A stretch of DNA of 64,000 nucleotides from Lacrimispora sp. 210928-DFI.3.58 (GCF_020554865.1 NZ_JAJCIC010000003.1:124001-188000), one strand, 5' to 3'. Shown: positions 8,604-17,606, counted from the stretch's first letter. Notes: generated from the letters alone by a model not told the origin. Translations and numbers: made by a program.

Positions 8604-8863
8604 CCCTCTTTGACACCTAACAGATATTCACATGATACATGGAAGAATTCTGCCAGTGCAACGACTTCATAATCCGAGACAAACCGCGTACCGTGTTCAA
8701 TACGGAGTACGGTCAAATCGTTAAATTCATATCCGGCAAGCTGGAGCTGAGCCGCCAAAGCCTTTTGAGAAAGATGGCGTTTTATGCGCAGTTCCTTGAC
8801 CTTTGGGCCAATCAGGTTTTTTGAATTGTTTTCCTTATCCCAGTAAATCTTAATATGGATCAC
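8591..8863 (-). CDS. XRE-family helix-turn-helix protein
   Basis: This 90-residue single-domain regulator starts at a GTG (8863). Its helix-turn-helix spans GPKVKELRIKRHLSQKALAA through NDLTVLRIEHGTRFVSDYEV, followed by an SCEYLLGV end typical of XRE proteins. It converges on the UvrA-like gene and is divergent from the Crp/Fnr gene. No partner toxin or protease is adjacent, so its target is unknown. Confidence 0.85.
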   Translation of the reverse strand: MIHIKIYWDKENNSKNLIGPKVKELRIKRHLSQKALAAQLQLAGYEFNDLTVLRIEHGTRFVSDYEVVALAEFFHVSCEYLLGVKEGNKQ

Positions 8864-9001
8864 CTGCTTTCTAAAAAGGAAGTGCTATGTAATTGATTTT
8901 ACGGAACAATTCTGGCAATATACTTCTAAAGATGAAGGAAAAAGAATTATTTTCTTCGGCATACCATCAAAAAATGCAAAGACTTGGGAAGTCACAAACA
9001 A

Positions 9002-9030
9002 TTGCGGTTTAAAACCAGGAATGTTATAAT
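9002..9030 (+). promoter_or_regulatory. Promoter of the Crp/Fnr-type regulator gene
   Basis: TTGCGG (9002-9007) and TATAAT (9025-9030) are separated by 17 bases. It lies about 97 bases upstream of the ATG at 9127. Confidence 0.6.
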
Positions 9031-9126
9031 AAAAATATCTATCATAATCGGCGGCGCTATCAGAAACGCAGGAAGATACAGCAGTTACGGCGGCTTGCCC
9101 CGGATACATCTGAGAAGGAGCATACC

Positions 9127-9822
9127 ATGCAGGGAAAAAATCGATTATATGAGCAGAAATTTTTTCAAAACGTAGCTAGGGATACGGCAGACAAGCTATG
9201 GGCTGCCGGAAGTATCAGAGAGTTTCCGGCAGGGCATGTCCTTATGAGGGCGAAAGATTGTACCAGCCAGGTATACATCCAGCTGTCAGGAAAATCCATG
9301 GTCTACAATCTGACTCATATGGGAAAGAGGAAGATCATTTTCCTCTTCGGTGGAGGCGTTCTGTTAAATGAACATGTGATGAACGCCCACCCGGCTTCCC
9401 TGTTCTGCGAGACCATAGAGAAGAGCCGGATCTTCTCAGTGCCATTAAAGCTGTTCCTCCAATGCATGGAGGAGGATTTCACCCTTACCAGGGCAGTGCT
9501 GGAGACCCAGGAGTGCAGGATCTGGCGTTTGGGCCATCAGCTTAAGAATACCCAGGGCGGCATCTACATGGAGCGGAAGCTGGCGGCAAAGCTCTGGAAG
9601 CTGTCCAGGGATTTCGGGATCCAGAAGCCGGATGGGATCGAGATCGATATCAACCTGTCAGTCACCATGCTGGCAGACATGCTGGGCTCCTCCAGGGAGA
9701 CCACCTCCAGGCTGTGCAGCATCTTAATTGATCTTGGGCTTATGAAGATCAATAAAAAGAGGATTACCATTATCAATCCTGAGAAAATGTCGGTCTTCTA
9801 TAAGACCGGAGAAACAGAATAA
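9127..9822 (+). CDS. Crp/Fnr-family transcriptional regulator
   Basis: The 231-residue protein has an N-terminal cyclic-nucleotide-binding-like beta barrel (residues about 25-120) and a C-terminal winged helix with the recognition motif LSVTMLADMLGSSRETTSRL (about 175-195). Cysteines (CTSQ, LFCE, LQCM, QECR) are scattered; they do not obviously form the FNR four-cysteine cluster, so the signal is open. It is followed at once by a TGTGA-N6-TCACA palindrome and by the asr operon. SRETTSRL in the recognition helix fits the Crp/Fnr pattern that reads TGTGA-type half sites. It is almost certainly the regulator of the operon downstream. Confidence 0.9.
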   Translation: MQGKNRLYEQKFFQNVARDTADKLWAAGSIREFPAGHVLMRAKDCTSQVYIQLSGKSMVYNLTHMGKRKIIFLFGGGVLLNEHVMNAHPASLFCETIEKSRIFSVPLKLFLQCMEEDFTLTRAVLETQECRIWRLGHQLKNTQGGIYMERKLAAKLWKLSRDFGIQKPDGIEIDINLSVTMLADMLGSSRETTSRLCSILIDLGLMKINKKRITIINPEKMSVFYKTGETE

Positions 9823-9839
9823 ATTGTAGAAATTTGAGG

Positions 9840-9873
9840 ATTCTGTGATGTCCGTCACAGAATTCTTTTTTTT
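9840..9873 (+). promoter_or_regulatory. Crp/Fnr palindrome that also forms a terminator hairpin, upstream of asrA
   Basis: ATTCTGTGA-TGTCCG-TCACAGAAT (9840-9863) contains TGTGA-N6-TCACA, the classic Crp/Fnr operator, and is followed by a run of T (9865-9873). It can serve as a rho-independent terminator of the regulator gene and as the activator site for asrABC. If TAAAAT at 9881-9886 is the -10, the palindrome centre (9851.5) falls at -41.5, the class II activator position. Confidence 0.72.
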
Positions 9874-9921
9874 GTTTTGTTAAAATATTATCAACAAAAC
9901 AAAAGGAGGAAAGGAGCCGTT

Positions 9922-10965
9922 ATGGGATATCAACTATCAAAAACGCAGGCAGGGCAAATGTTTCAGAAATGGACCAAGCAGTATGAGATATTTGCACCGA
10001 AGCTGATGGAGGGGGAAGGCTGTTTTTCTGATACAGACATTGTACGGTATGGAAAGGTCAATTCCCTTGACGAAATTGAGTGGGAGAGGAAGTCCGACTA
10101 TTCGTTCAAGGAGGTCCTGCTGGCCATCAATGAGACGCTGTTTTATTTTACAGAGGACCAGTGGACAGTGCCAAAGGGGCCCGAAAAGGATGTTCTGATC
10201 TTTTTGCGTTCCTGCGACCTTCATGCAGTGAAGCGGCTGGATGAAATCTATCTGAAAAACGGATTTGAGGACTTCTATTATGGAAGAGTGCGGGAGCGGG
10301 CAAAGTTCATCCTGATGGGCTGTAAGGAGACCTGTGGATCCGGCTTCTGCGTCAGTATGGGGACCAACCGGTCGGATAATTACGATGCTTATCTGAAGGT
10401 AGAGGGCGAGGCTGTTTTTGCAGATTTCAGATGTGCTGAATTGGAAGAAACCGTAAAATCAGAAGAGCCAGGAGGTCTGGGGGAAGACATGGCTGAAAAG
10501 CTGCCGGTGAAGCAGGCAGAGGTCCATCCCGACTACGTGACAGAGAATAAAGAAAAGGTCACTCTGCCAAAACACCTTTCTAACGAAAGCTTTTCAAAAG
10601 AGATCTGGAAGGAATACGGGGCCCGCTGCATTGGCTGCGGCCGCTGTAATTTCGTCTGTCCTACCTGCACCTGCTTCACCATGCAGGACATATTCTATAA
10701 GGATAACCCGAAAGCAGGAGAGCGGCGCCGTGTGTGGGCCTCCTGTCAGGTGGATGGATATACCGATATGGCGGGAGGACATGGCTTCCGTCAGGGTCAG
10801 GGGGACAGGATGCGGTTTAAGGTTATGCACAAGATTTATGATTACGAGAAGCGGTTTGGCTATCCCATGTGCGTGGGCTGCGGACGCTGCGATGATGTTT
10901 GCCCGGAGTACATATCCTACTCAAACTGCGTCAACCGTTTAGCAAAGGAGGAAATGGAAGCATGA
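9922..10965 (+). CDS. asrA: Anaerobic sulfite reductase subunit A
   Basis: The protein has 347 residues from ATG 9922, which follows an AAGGAGGAAAGGAG ribosome site; a TTG further upstream is not credible. It matches AsrA: GYQLSKTQAGQMFQKW at the start, RSCDLHAVKRLDEIYL, and two C-terminal 4Fe-4S motifs, CIGCGRCNFVCPTC and CVGCGRCDDVCPEY. AsrA is the ferredoxin-like subunit that passes electrons to the siroheme subunit in NADH-dependent reduction of sulfite to sulfide. It is the first gene of the operon behind the Crp/Fnr palindrome. Its stop overlaps the asrB start (ATGA). Confidence 0.95.
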   Translation: MGYQLSKTQAGQMFQKWTKQYEIFAPKLMEGEGCFSDTDIVRYGKVNSLDEIEWERKSDYSFKEVLLAINETLFYFTEDQWTVPKGPEKDVLIFLRSCDLHAVKRLDEIYLKNGFEDFYYGRVRERAKFILMGCKETCGSGFCVSMGTNRSDNYDAYLKVEGEAVFADFRCAELEETVKSEEPGGLGEDMAEKLPVKQAEVHPDYVTENKEKVTLPKHLSNESFSKEIWKEYGARCIGCGRCNFVCPTCTCFTMQDIFYKDNPKAGERRRVWASCQVDGYTDMAGGHGFRQGQGDRMRFKVMHKIYDYEKRFGYPMCVGCGRCDDVCPEYISYSNCVNRLAKEEMEA

Positions 10966-11753
10966 AAAACGAATATATTCCTCAGTTATCCACCATCAGG
11001 GAAGTGATCAGGCATACGGATCTGGAATACACCTTCCGCATGGAATTTGACGGCGAGGTAAAGCCGGGACAGTTTTTTGAGGTGTCCCTGCCAAAGTACG
11101 GGGAGGCTCCCATTTCTGTCAGTGGGATCGGCGAGGGAACAGTGGATTTCACTATACGCCGTGTGGGAAAGGTGACGAATGAGATCTTTGAAAACTACAT
11201 AGGCGACCGCCTGTTTATCCGCGGGCCCTACGGAAATGGATTTGAGATCGAAGATTACAAGGGCAAAGAATTGATTATCATTGCCGGAGGAACAGGACTT
11301 TCCCCAGTGCGCGGCGTGGTGGATCATTTTGCACACCACCCGGAGGAGGCTGCAGGCATCACATTGATCGCAGGCTTCAAATCTCCGAAGGATGTGCTGT
11401 TCAAGGAGGACTTTGCATTCTGGAAGGAGCGCATCCGGGTCATTCAGACAGTGGATACTGCTCCGGAAGGCTACAGGGGGCCAGTTGGAATGGTGACAAA
11501 GTACATACCGGATCTGAGATTTGAGGATATCTCAAACACTGCTTTTATCTGTGTAGGTCCGCCTATCATGATGAAGTTTACGGTAATGGAGATCCTAAAG
11601 CTGGGAGTGCCGGAGAAGAATATCTGGATATCCAATGAGCGCAAAATGTGCTGCGGTCTGGGAAAATGCGGTCACTGCAAGATCGGCTCCACCTATATTT
11701 GTCTGGATGGCCCGGTGTTCAACTATGTGGATGGAAAAGAATTGATCGATTAG
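10962..11753 (+). CDS. asrB: Anaerobic sulfite reductase subunit B (FAD/NAD-binding)
   Basis: The protein has 263 residues from ATG 10962, which overlaps the asrA stop. A ferredoxin-NADP reductase-type FAD domain (residues about 10-95) is followed by an NAD-binding half (ELIIIAGGTGLSPVRGVVDH) and a C-terminal Fe-S cysteine cluster (MCCGLGKCGHCKIG). This is the AsrB architecture: it takes electrons from NADH into the complex. The ribosome site lies inside the end of asrA. All expected motifs are intact. Confidence 0.95.
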   Translation: MKNEYIPQLSTIREVIRHTDLEYTFRMEFDGEVKPGQFFEVSLPKYGEAPISVSGIGEGTVDFTIRRVGKVTNEIFENYIGDRLFIRGPYGNGFEIEDYKGKELIIIAGGTGLSPVRGVVDHFAHHPEEAAGITLIAGFKSPKDVLFKEDFAFWKERIRVIQTVDTAPEGYRGPVGMVTKYIPDLRFEDISNTAFICVGPPIMMKFTVMEILKLGVPEKNIWISNERKMCCGLGKCGHCKIGSTYICLDGPVFNYVDGKELID

Positions 11754-11765
11754 GAGGCGGCGTAA

Positions 11766-12740
11766 GTGGGATTAGATATTAATACAAAGAAATTGAAAAA
11801 AAATGCATTCCGCGTATCAAAGGTAAGAGGGATCGGAGCATCCAGGATCCGTGTCCCCGGCGGCTACTTAAATGCAGAGGTGCTGGGAATGGTCCAGGAG
11901 ATCGCCCAGACTTATGGAAACGGATATGTACATCTTACCACCCGCCAGGGATTTGAGATCGAGGGGATCCGCCTGGAGGATATGGATGAGATCAATAAGA
12001 AGCTTCAGCCCATCATCGAGAAGCTGGAGATCAACCAGACAGACCCGGATACGGGATATCCGGCATCCGGCACCAGAAATATCAGTGCATGTATCGGAAA
12101 CAATGTCTGTCCATTTGCCAATTATAACACGGCAGAGCTGGCAAAGAGGATCGAAAAGGCCGTGTTCCCAAATGACCTGCATTTTAAGATTGCCCTTACC
12201 GGCTGCTCCAATGACTGTGCAAAGGCGAGAATGCATGATTTCGGGATCATCGGCATGACAATGCCCCAGTATGATCCCACCCGCTGTGTCACCTGCCAGG
12301 CCTGTGTGAAGGGATGCAAGAGCCTGTCTGTCAATGCCCTCAGGGTAGAGAATTATAAGATCGTCCGCGATGAGGAAAAATGCATTGGCTGCGGCGTCTG
12401 CATCACCAAATGTCCCACCAGGGCATTGACCAGGAGCAAAAAGAAGTATTATAAGCTCACGATCATGGGAAGGACAGGGAAGCGCAATCCGCGTCTGGGC
12501 GAGGATTTCCTTGTATGGGCAGATGCCGACAATATCATCAAGATCATTTTAAACACCTACAAATTTGTGGAGAAGTATATTTCTCCCAATGCTCCGGCCA
12601 GAAAGGAGCACATTGGCTATATCATTGACCGTGTAGGCTTTGAAGAATATAAAAAGTGGGCGCTGGACGGCGTGGAGCTGATGCCGGAGACGATCGTAAA
12701 ACAGTGTGTGTATTGGAACGGCATTCATTTTGACCGGTAA
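11766..12740 (+). CDS. asrC: Anaerobic sulfite reductase subunit C (siroheme subunit)
   Basis: The 324-residue catalytic subunit starts at a GTG after GGAGGCGG. It has a nitrite/sulfite reductase half-domain, the siroheme/4Fe-4S motif CIGNNVC ... CSNDC (about residues 107-150), and an inserted two-cluster ferredoxin domain (CVTCQACVKGCKSL and CIGCGVCITKCPTR). It reduces sulfite to sulfide with six electrons from AsrA/B. It lies 12 bases after asrB and 12 before the molybdenum enzyme, so all belong to one transcript. AsrC-type proteins can also act on nitrite, which matters given the next genes. Confidence 0.95.
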   Translation: MGLDINTKKLKKNAFRVSKVRGIGASRIRVPGGYLNAEVLGMVQEIAQTYGNGYVHLTTRQGFEIEGIRLEDMDEINKKLQPIIEKLEINQTDPDTGYPASGTRNISACIGNNVCPFANYNTAELAKRIEKAVFPNDLHFKIALTGCSNDCAKARMHDFGIIGMTMPQYDPTRCVTCQACVKGCKSLSVNALRVENYKIVRDEEKCIGCGVCITKCPTRALTRSKKKYYKLTIMGRTGKRNPRLGEDFLVWADADNIIKIILNTYKFVEKYISPNAPARKEHIGYIIDRVGFEEYKKWALDGVELMPETIVKQCVYWNGIHFDR

Positions 12741-12752
12741 AAGGGGGAAGCT

Positions 12753-14837
12753 ATGAAAAAAATACAATCTGTATGCAATTACTGTGCCATAGACTGCAAC
12801 CTGGACTTCTACGTGGAGGACAACCGGGTGGTAAAGACGGTGCCCACCAAGGGATATCCCGTAAATGACGGCTTCTGCTGCATCAAGGGTCTGTCCCTGG
12901 ACAAGCAGCAGAAGACCGTGAAGCCAAACAGCCTGCCGAAGATACGTGAAAAGGACGGAAGCTTCCGTCAGGTCTCCTGGGAGGAGGGCTTTCAGTATGT
13001 GGCAGATAAGCTAAAGGAGCTGCAGGCCAGATACGGTCAGGAGAGCGTGGCGGGGATCAGTACCGGACAGCTTACTCTGGAAGAATTTGCCATATTCGGC
13101 CATGTGATGAGGAATTATTTAAAGGCCAATGTGGACGGAAATACCCGCCTTTGCATGGCAACAGCCGTTGTGGCCCACAAGCAGAGCTACGGCTTTGACG
13201 CGCCGGGCTTTACCCTCAAGGATCTGGAGCTTTCCGACAGGATCATCTTTATCGGGGCCAATCCCGTGGTGGCGCATCCGATCCTGTGGGGCAGAGTGCG
13301 CCAGAATCAGGTGCCGGACCACAAGATCATCGTGATCGATCCCAGAAGATCAGAGACAGCCATGAATGCGGACTACTGGTACGGCCTGAAATGGAGGAGC
13401 GACCTGATCCTTCTGTACACCATTGCCAACCAGCTCATTGAAAAGGATTACCTGGATCACACATTTATTGAGGAGCACACGGAAAAATTTGAGGAATTTC
13501 GCGAATTTGTGAAAGGCTATACCCTTAAAAGGAGTGCTTCAGGGACAGGCCTTAAGGAGGAGCAGATCCTGGAGCTGGTGGAGCTGATCCACAGCGGAAA
13601 ACGGGTATCCTTCTGGTGGACCATGGGTGTCAACCAGGGCTATGAGGCTGTGCGCACGGCCCAGGCCATCATCAACCTGGCGCTTATGACAGGAAATATC
13701 GGAAAGCCGGGCACAGGAGCCAACTCTATTACAGGACAGTGCAACGCCATGGGCTCCCGTTCCTACAGCAATACGGCCGTATTTTTCGGAGGCGGCGATT
13801 TCACCAATCCGGCCAGAAGAAAGCGCATGTCCGAGGTGCTGGGAGTTGGGGAGGAGATGCTGGCCGAAAAGCCCACAAAGACCTACAACCAGATCATTGA
13901 GGGAATCAATGCAGGAGAGATCAAGGGACTCTGGATCCTGTGCACCAACCCCAGGCACAGCTGGACCAACAATGAAACCTTTGCCCAGGCAGCCAAAAAG
14001 CTTGAGCTTTTCGTTGTCCAGGATATCTATGATACCATTGAGAGCGCTGAGGACTGTACCGTGTTCTTCCCTGTGGTGCCGGGACTGAAAAAGGAGGGCA
14101 CCTACATCAACCTGGAACGCCGCCTGTCCGCCATGCGTCCTGTTCTTGAGCGGGGAGAAAATGAGATATCTGACTATGAAGCTATTCTGGGCGTGGGAAA
14201 GGCTCTGGGAATGGGCGATGCCTTAAAGGTCTGGGAGACACCCAGAGACTGCTTCAACCTGATGAAGGAGTGTTCCAGAGGAATGCCCTGTGATATTACC
14301 GGTGTGACATGGGAAAATCTGGAAAATTCTCATGGGATCCAGTGGCCTTACCCGGAGGGGAAGGAGGAGGAGAACAGGGAAGAGCAGAGGCGTTTATATG
14401 GAGACGGCCGCTTCTTCACTCCATCAGGAAAGGCCCGGTTTATGTTTGAGGAGGTCAGGGAAAATCCACTTCCCACCACAGAGGAGTTCCCCTATGTGTT
14501 CAATACAGGCCGCGGAAGCGTGGGACAGTGGCATACCCAGAGCCGGACAAAGGAGGTACGGTTTGTGGAGGATGTCTCTGTGAAGAAGGCTTACCTGTAC
14601 ATGAACACAGAGCTTGCCCGTGAAAAGGGCATCGAAGAGACAGACGAGATCCGAGTATACTCTGCCAATGGACAGAATGCTGTGTTTGCGGTGAAAGTCA
14701 CAGACAATGTCCGGCACGATGAGCTGTATGCGCCGATCCACTATATTGAATGCAACAAGCTGACGCCGTCCCTATATGATTCCTACTCAAAGGAGCCATC
14801 GTATAAGGCGACACCGGTCCGGTTTGAGAAATGTTAG
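12753..14837 (+). CDS. Molybdopterin (bis-MGD) oxidoreductase, nitrate-reductase-like
   Basis: The 694-residue protein of the DMSO reductase superfamily has an N-terminal 4Fe-4S motif CNYCAIDCNLDF ... GFCCIKG. The Mo-ligand region NTRLCMATAVVAHKQSYG has cysteine at the ligand position, as in Nap/Nas nitrate reductases. The C-terminal molybdopterin-binding domain (GRGSVGQWHTQSRT) is present. There is no Tat signal, so the enzyme is cytoplasmic. With the two next genes it matches the clostridial nitrate reductase type (NarA with ferredoxin-like NarB and flavoprotein NarC, as in C. perfringens). Its position inside an asrABC operon leaves open another oxyanion, for example a sulfur oxyanion. Family certain, substrate inferred. 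Confidence 0.85.
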   Translation: MKKIQSVCNYCAIDCNLDFYVEDNRVVKTVPTKGYPVNDGFCCIKGLSLDKQQKTVKPNSLPKIREKDGSFRQVSWEEGFQYVADKLKELQARYGQESVAGISTGQLTLEEFAIFGHVMRNYLKANVDGNTRLCMATAVVAHKQSYGFDAPGFTLKDLELSDRIIFIGANPVVAHPILWGRVRQNQVPDHKIIVIDPRRSETAMNADYWYGLKWRSDLILLYTIANQLIEKDYLDHTFIEEHTEKFEEFREFVKGYTLKRSASGTGLKEEQILELVELIHSGKRVSFWWTMGVNQGYEAVRTAQAIINLALMTGNIGKPGTGANSITGQCNAMGSRSYSNTAVFFGGGDFTNPARRKRMSEVLGVGEEMLAEKPTKTYNQIIEGINAGEIKGLWILCTNPRHSWTNNETFAQAAKKLELFVVQDIYDTIESAEDCTVFFPVVPGLKKEGTYINLERRLSAMRPVLERGENEISDYEAILGVGKALGMGDALKVWETPRDCFNLMKECSRGMPCDITGVTWENLENSHGIQWPYPEGKEEENREEQRRLYGDGRFFTPSGKARFMFEEVRENPLPTTEEFPYVFNTGRGSVGQWHTQSRTKEVRFVEDVSVKKAYLYMNTELAREKGIEETDEIRVYSANGQNAVFAVKVTDNVRHDELYAPIHYIECNKLTPSLYDSYSKEPSYKATPVRFEKC

Positions 14838-14846
14838 GAGGGGCTT

Positions 14847-15269
14847 ATGTACCGTATAAAAATTGACCGAAGCCGCTGCATTGGCTGTCTGACCTGTGTG
14901 ACGGCCTGTGTAGTCAGCCATGAGATGGAGAGCACAGACGCGAGAAACCGCGTGACCATAGACAGTGAGACACAGCCGGCGCCCATATTCTGCCGCCACT
15001 GTGAGAGGCCGGAGTGCGTGTACACCTGCATGACCGGCGCAATGAAGAAGAATCCTGTAACCGGCTATGTGGAGTATGACAAAACACAGTGCGCCAGCTG
15101 CTACATGTGCATCATGTCATGTCCATACGGAGTGTTAAAATATGACAGCATCCGCAAAAAGGAGATCATGAAATGCAATATGTGCGTGCACAGAAGTGAG
15201 GACGGAAGCGCAAAGCCCATGTGTGTGGAAAAATGTCCCATGCAGGCGATCACATTAGAGGAGGTGTAG
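14847..15269 (+). CDS. Four-cluster 4Fe-4S ferredoxin subunit (NarB/HycB/DmsB-like)
   Basis: The 140-residue protein has four cysteine groups: CIGCLTCVTAC, CRHCERPECVYTC, CASCYMCIMSCPYG and CNMC ... CVEKCP. This is the polyferredoxin pattern of electron-transfer subunits of molybdopterin enzymes. It starts nine bases after the Mo enzyme and ends four bases before the flavoprotein. It most likely carries electrons from the flavoprotein to the Mo subunit. There is no signal peptide or membrane anchor. Confidence 0.92.
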   Translation: MYRIKIDRSRCIGCLTCVTACVVSHEMESTDARNRVTIDSETQPAPIFCRHCERPECVYTCMTGAMKKNPVTGYVEYDKTQCASCYMCIMSCPYGVLKYDSIRKKEIMKCNMCVHRSEDGSAKPMCVEKCPMQAITLEEV

Positions 15270-15273
15270 CGGA

Positions 15274-16518
15274 ATGAAATATGTAGTATTAGGCTCCTCG
15301 GCAGCCGGGATCAACGGAGTGAGGGAATTGAGAAAGCTTGATAAGGACAGTGAGATCGTCCTGATATCCAAAGACAAGGCCATCTATTCCCGCTGCATCC
15401 TCCACCATTATCTGAGCAATGAGAGGAACATGGAGCAGCTTTGCTTTGCAGAGCAGGATTTTGCGGACCTCTTCCGGGTAAACTGGATGAAGGGAAGGAG
15501 CTGCACAGGCATAAAACCTGAGGAAAGGCTGGTGATCCTGGAAAATGGAGAGACCGTCAGCTATGACAAGCTTCTGATCGCCACAGGCTCCCATACCTTT
15601 GTGCCTCCGGTAAAGAATCTGAAGAAGGCCTGCAATGTCACCGGCTTTCGCAATATAGAGGACGTGGAAGCATTAAAGGCAGTTGCCCAGGAGGCAGAAA
15701 ATGTGATCGTCATGGGAGCCGGCCTTGTGGGAATAGACTGCGCCATGGGCTTTCTGGATCTGGGAGTAAAGGTGACTCTGGTGGAAATGGCGGGCTGGCT
15801 TCTCTCCAAACAGCTGGACGAAAGAGCGGCAAAGACATACCAGGATGCCTTTGAAAGGCAGGGGATCAAACAGTATTATGGTGTGGGCATTGCAGAGGTG
15901 GTGCTGGATGAGGATAACAGGATCAGGGAAGCAATACTCACAGACGGGACAAGACTTCCCTGCGATCATGTGGTAGTGACAGCGGGAGTCCGCTCCAATG
16001 TGGAATTTCTGGAGGGAACAGGGATCAAGACCAGCCGTTTTGGGCTGATCTACGATGAGACGGGAAAGACCAGCAATGACAATATCTACGGAGCCGGAGA
16101 CGTATCGGGAACGAGTCCCATCTGGCCCGCTGCGGTGAAGGAGGGTATTGTGGCTGCCAGCAATATGGCAGGGGTTCCAAGGAAGATGACGGACTTTTTT
16201 GCCAGCAAGGCCACCATGAATTTCCTGGGGATCCCCAGCATGTCCCTGGGTGATGTGAACTCAAATGAGGATGGCATCACAGCAGAGGTGAGGGAGACTG
16301 AGGATTCCTACAAAAAGATCCTGCACAAGGACGGAAAGATCGTGGGAGCCGTTCTTCAGGGAGATCTGGCCTACGGAGGCATCCTCCAGCAGCTGATCGC
16401 GCGGAAGATCGATGTGGGAAAGGTAAAGAAGCCCATTTTTGATATCGATTATTCTGATTTCTTCCACATAAAAGAGAACTTTGAATTTTACTATGAAAGT
16501 GTTGACCGGCAGCCGTGA
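15274..16518 (+). CDS. FAD-dependent NAD(P)H oxidoreductase (NarC/NirB-N-like)
   Basis: The 414-residue pyridine nucleotide-disulfide oxidoreductase-family flavoprotein has an FAD motif near the start (VLGSSAAGINGVRELRK), the ATG segment LLIATGSHTFVPP, an NAD-binding motif VIVMGAGLVGIDCAMG (about residue 145) and the FAD-end motif NIYGAGDVSG (about 270). There is no redox-active CxxC pair, as in nitrite reductase/rubredoxin reductase-like members. It is the probable NAD(P)H dehydrogenase subunit for the Mo enzyme. Its last codons and stop lie inside the first copy of a 28-bp direct repeat. Confidence 0.9.
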   Translation: MKYVVLGSSAAGINGVRELRKLDKDSEIVLISKDKAIYSRCILHHYLSNERNMEQLCFAEQDFADLFRVNWMKGRSCTGIKPEERLVILENGETVSYDKLLIATGSHTFVPPVKNLKKACNVTGFRNIEDVEALKAVAQEAENVIVMGAGLVGIDCAMGFLDLGVKVTLVEMAGWLLSKQLDERAAKTYQDAFERQGIKQYYGVGIAEVVLDEDNRIREAILTDGTRLPCDHVVVTAGVRSNVEFLEGTGIKTSRFGLIYDETGKTSNDNIYGAGDVSGTSPIWPAAVKEGIVAASNMAGVPRKMTDFFASKATMNFLGIPSMSLGDVNSNEDGITAEVRETEDSYKKILHKDGKIVGAVLQGDLAYGGILQQLIARKIDVGKVKKPIFDIDYSDFFHIKENFEFYYESVDRQP

Positions 16519-16635
16519 GACGGCGCATGCCAGCATGCAGAGTCTCATGGATATCGGGCTGACTTTCATGATCTGTGATGCCGCCGTCAGGCGACATGTC
16601 CGTTTATTATGAAAGTGTTGACCGGCAGCCGTGAG
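16492..16635. repeat. 28-bp direct repeats flanking an 88-bp REP-like insert
   Basis: The 28 bases at 16492-16519, which include the end of the flavoprotein gene, recur exactly at 16608-16635, 116 bases later. Between them lies a segment with GCCGCCGTCAGGCGACATG, resembling one end of the 115-bp repeats at 47.0 and 50.3 kb (GCCGCCGTGAGGCGACACG). This looks like insertion of a small element with duplication of its target. Confidence 0.7.
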
Positions 16636-16667
16636 CGAAACAGTAATGAAACAAAAGGAGAGAGCAT

Positions 16668-17606
16668 ATGAACCGATTAGAGAGAATGCCCGTACCTGTG
16701 CTGCCCACCTTTGTGGGCGCCCTGACCCTGGGAAATGTCTATTCAGGAATGGGATATACCTGGGTACGTCATCTGACCATGTGGGCGGCAACCCTGGTGG
16801 TCCTGCTGTATGTGGCAAAAATCGTGAAATTCCCGCTGACCTGCAAAAAGGAGTATGAGACCGTGGTTCCCTGCAGCCTCTATGCAGGCTTTATCATGGT
16901 ACTGATGATACTGGGAAGCTATTATTTTGATTATGTACCTGCTTTGGGCAAGGGGATCTGGATGGCAGCCCTGGCAGTACATGCAGTACATATTTTAATC
17001 TTTACCTACAGGAATGTGATCAAGGACCGGAATATCAACACCTTTGTTCCCAGCTGGTTCGTCACCTATAACGGCATTATGGTGAGCTGTGTAATAGGCG
17101 GAGCCATGAATGCAGGTCCTGTGCTGCGGGTCGTGCTGTACTACGGGATCGCCGTGTATTTTGTGATCCTTCCATTTATGCTTTACAGGCTGATCACAGT
17201 GGAGGTGAAGCCGGCAGTCTACCACACTATGGCAGTGCTGCTTGCTCCCTGCAGCCTGTGCGTGGTAAGCTACCTGAATGTGGAACAGGATCCCAGCCAG
17301 ATGCTGCTGTTCCTGCTGTATGCCTGTGTGCTGGCCTCGCTGGCCTTTATCATTGTCAAGCTGCCGAAATTTTTCTCCTTTCCTTTTGCACCGGGATTTG
17401 CGGGAATGACCTTCCCTATGTGTATCGGTATCGTGGCGACTAACAAGATGACTGCCTATTTGGCCGGGGCAGGAAAGGAGTCCTGGGCAGCTGTGACAGG
17501 GCAGCTATCCGGGATCCAGATCTACCTCACCACGATGATCGTGGGATATGTGCTGCTGCAGTTTCTTATTATGGCCCTCAGGTTCGGAAAGAAACAAGAG
17601 TCATAG
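16668..17606 (+). CDS. TDT/SLAC1-family anion channel or transporter (TehA-like)
   Basis: The 312-residue protein has about ten hydrophobic segments and the TDT (tellurite-resistance/dicarboxylate transporter) family pattern, starting MNRLERMPVPVLPTFVGALT. The family includes TehA, plant SLAC1 anion channels and the yeast sulfite exporter Ssu1, so sulfite and nitrate are both known cargo types. It lies at the end of the asr-Mo operon after AAAGGAG. It may import nitrate or sulfite, or export an excess reduced anion. The stop overlaps by a few bases the stop of the converging YolD-like gene. Confidence 0.82.
   Translation: MNRLERMPVPVLPTFVGALTLGNVYSGMGYTWVRHLTMWAATLVVLLYVAKIVKFPLTCKKEYETVVPCSLYAGFIMVLMILGSYYFDYVPALGKGIWMAALAVHAVHILIFTYRNVIKDRNINTFVPSWFVTYNGIMVSCVIGGAMNAGPVLRVVLYYGIAVYFVILPFMLYRLITVEVKPAVYHTMAVLLAPCSLCVVSYLNVEQDPSQMLLFLLYACVLASLAFIIVKLPKFFSFPFAPGFAGMTFPMCIGIVATNKMTAYLAGAGKESWAAVTGQLSGIQIYLTTMIVGYVLLQFLIMALRFGKKQES

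Noticed and set aside
8889..9029. Open frame of 46 codons (VIDFTEQFWQYTSKDEGKRI and onward) between the XRE and Crp/Fnr genes
   Set aside because: It has no start codon or ribosome site and runs through the Crp/Fnr promoter; at most a coding relic that I cannot identify.
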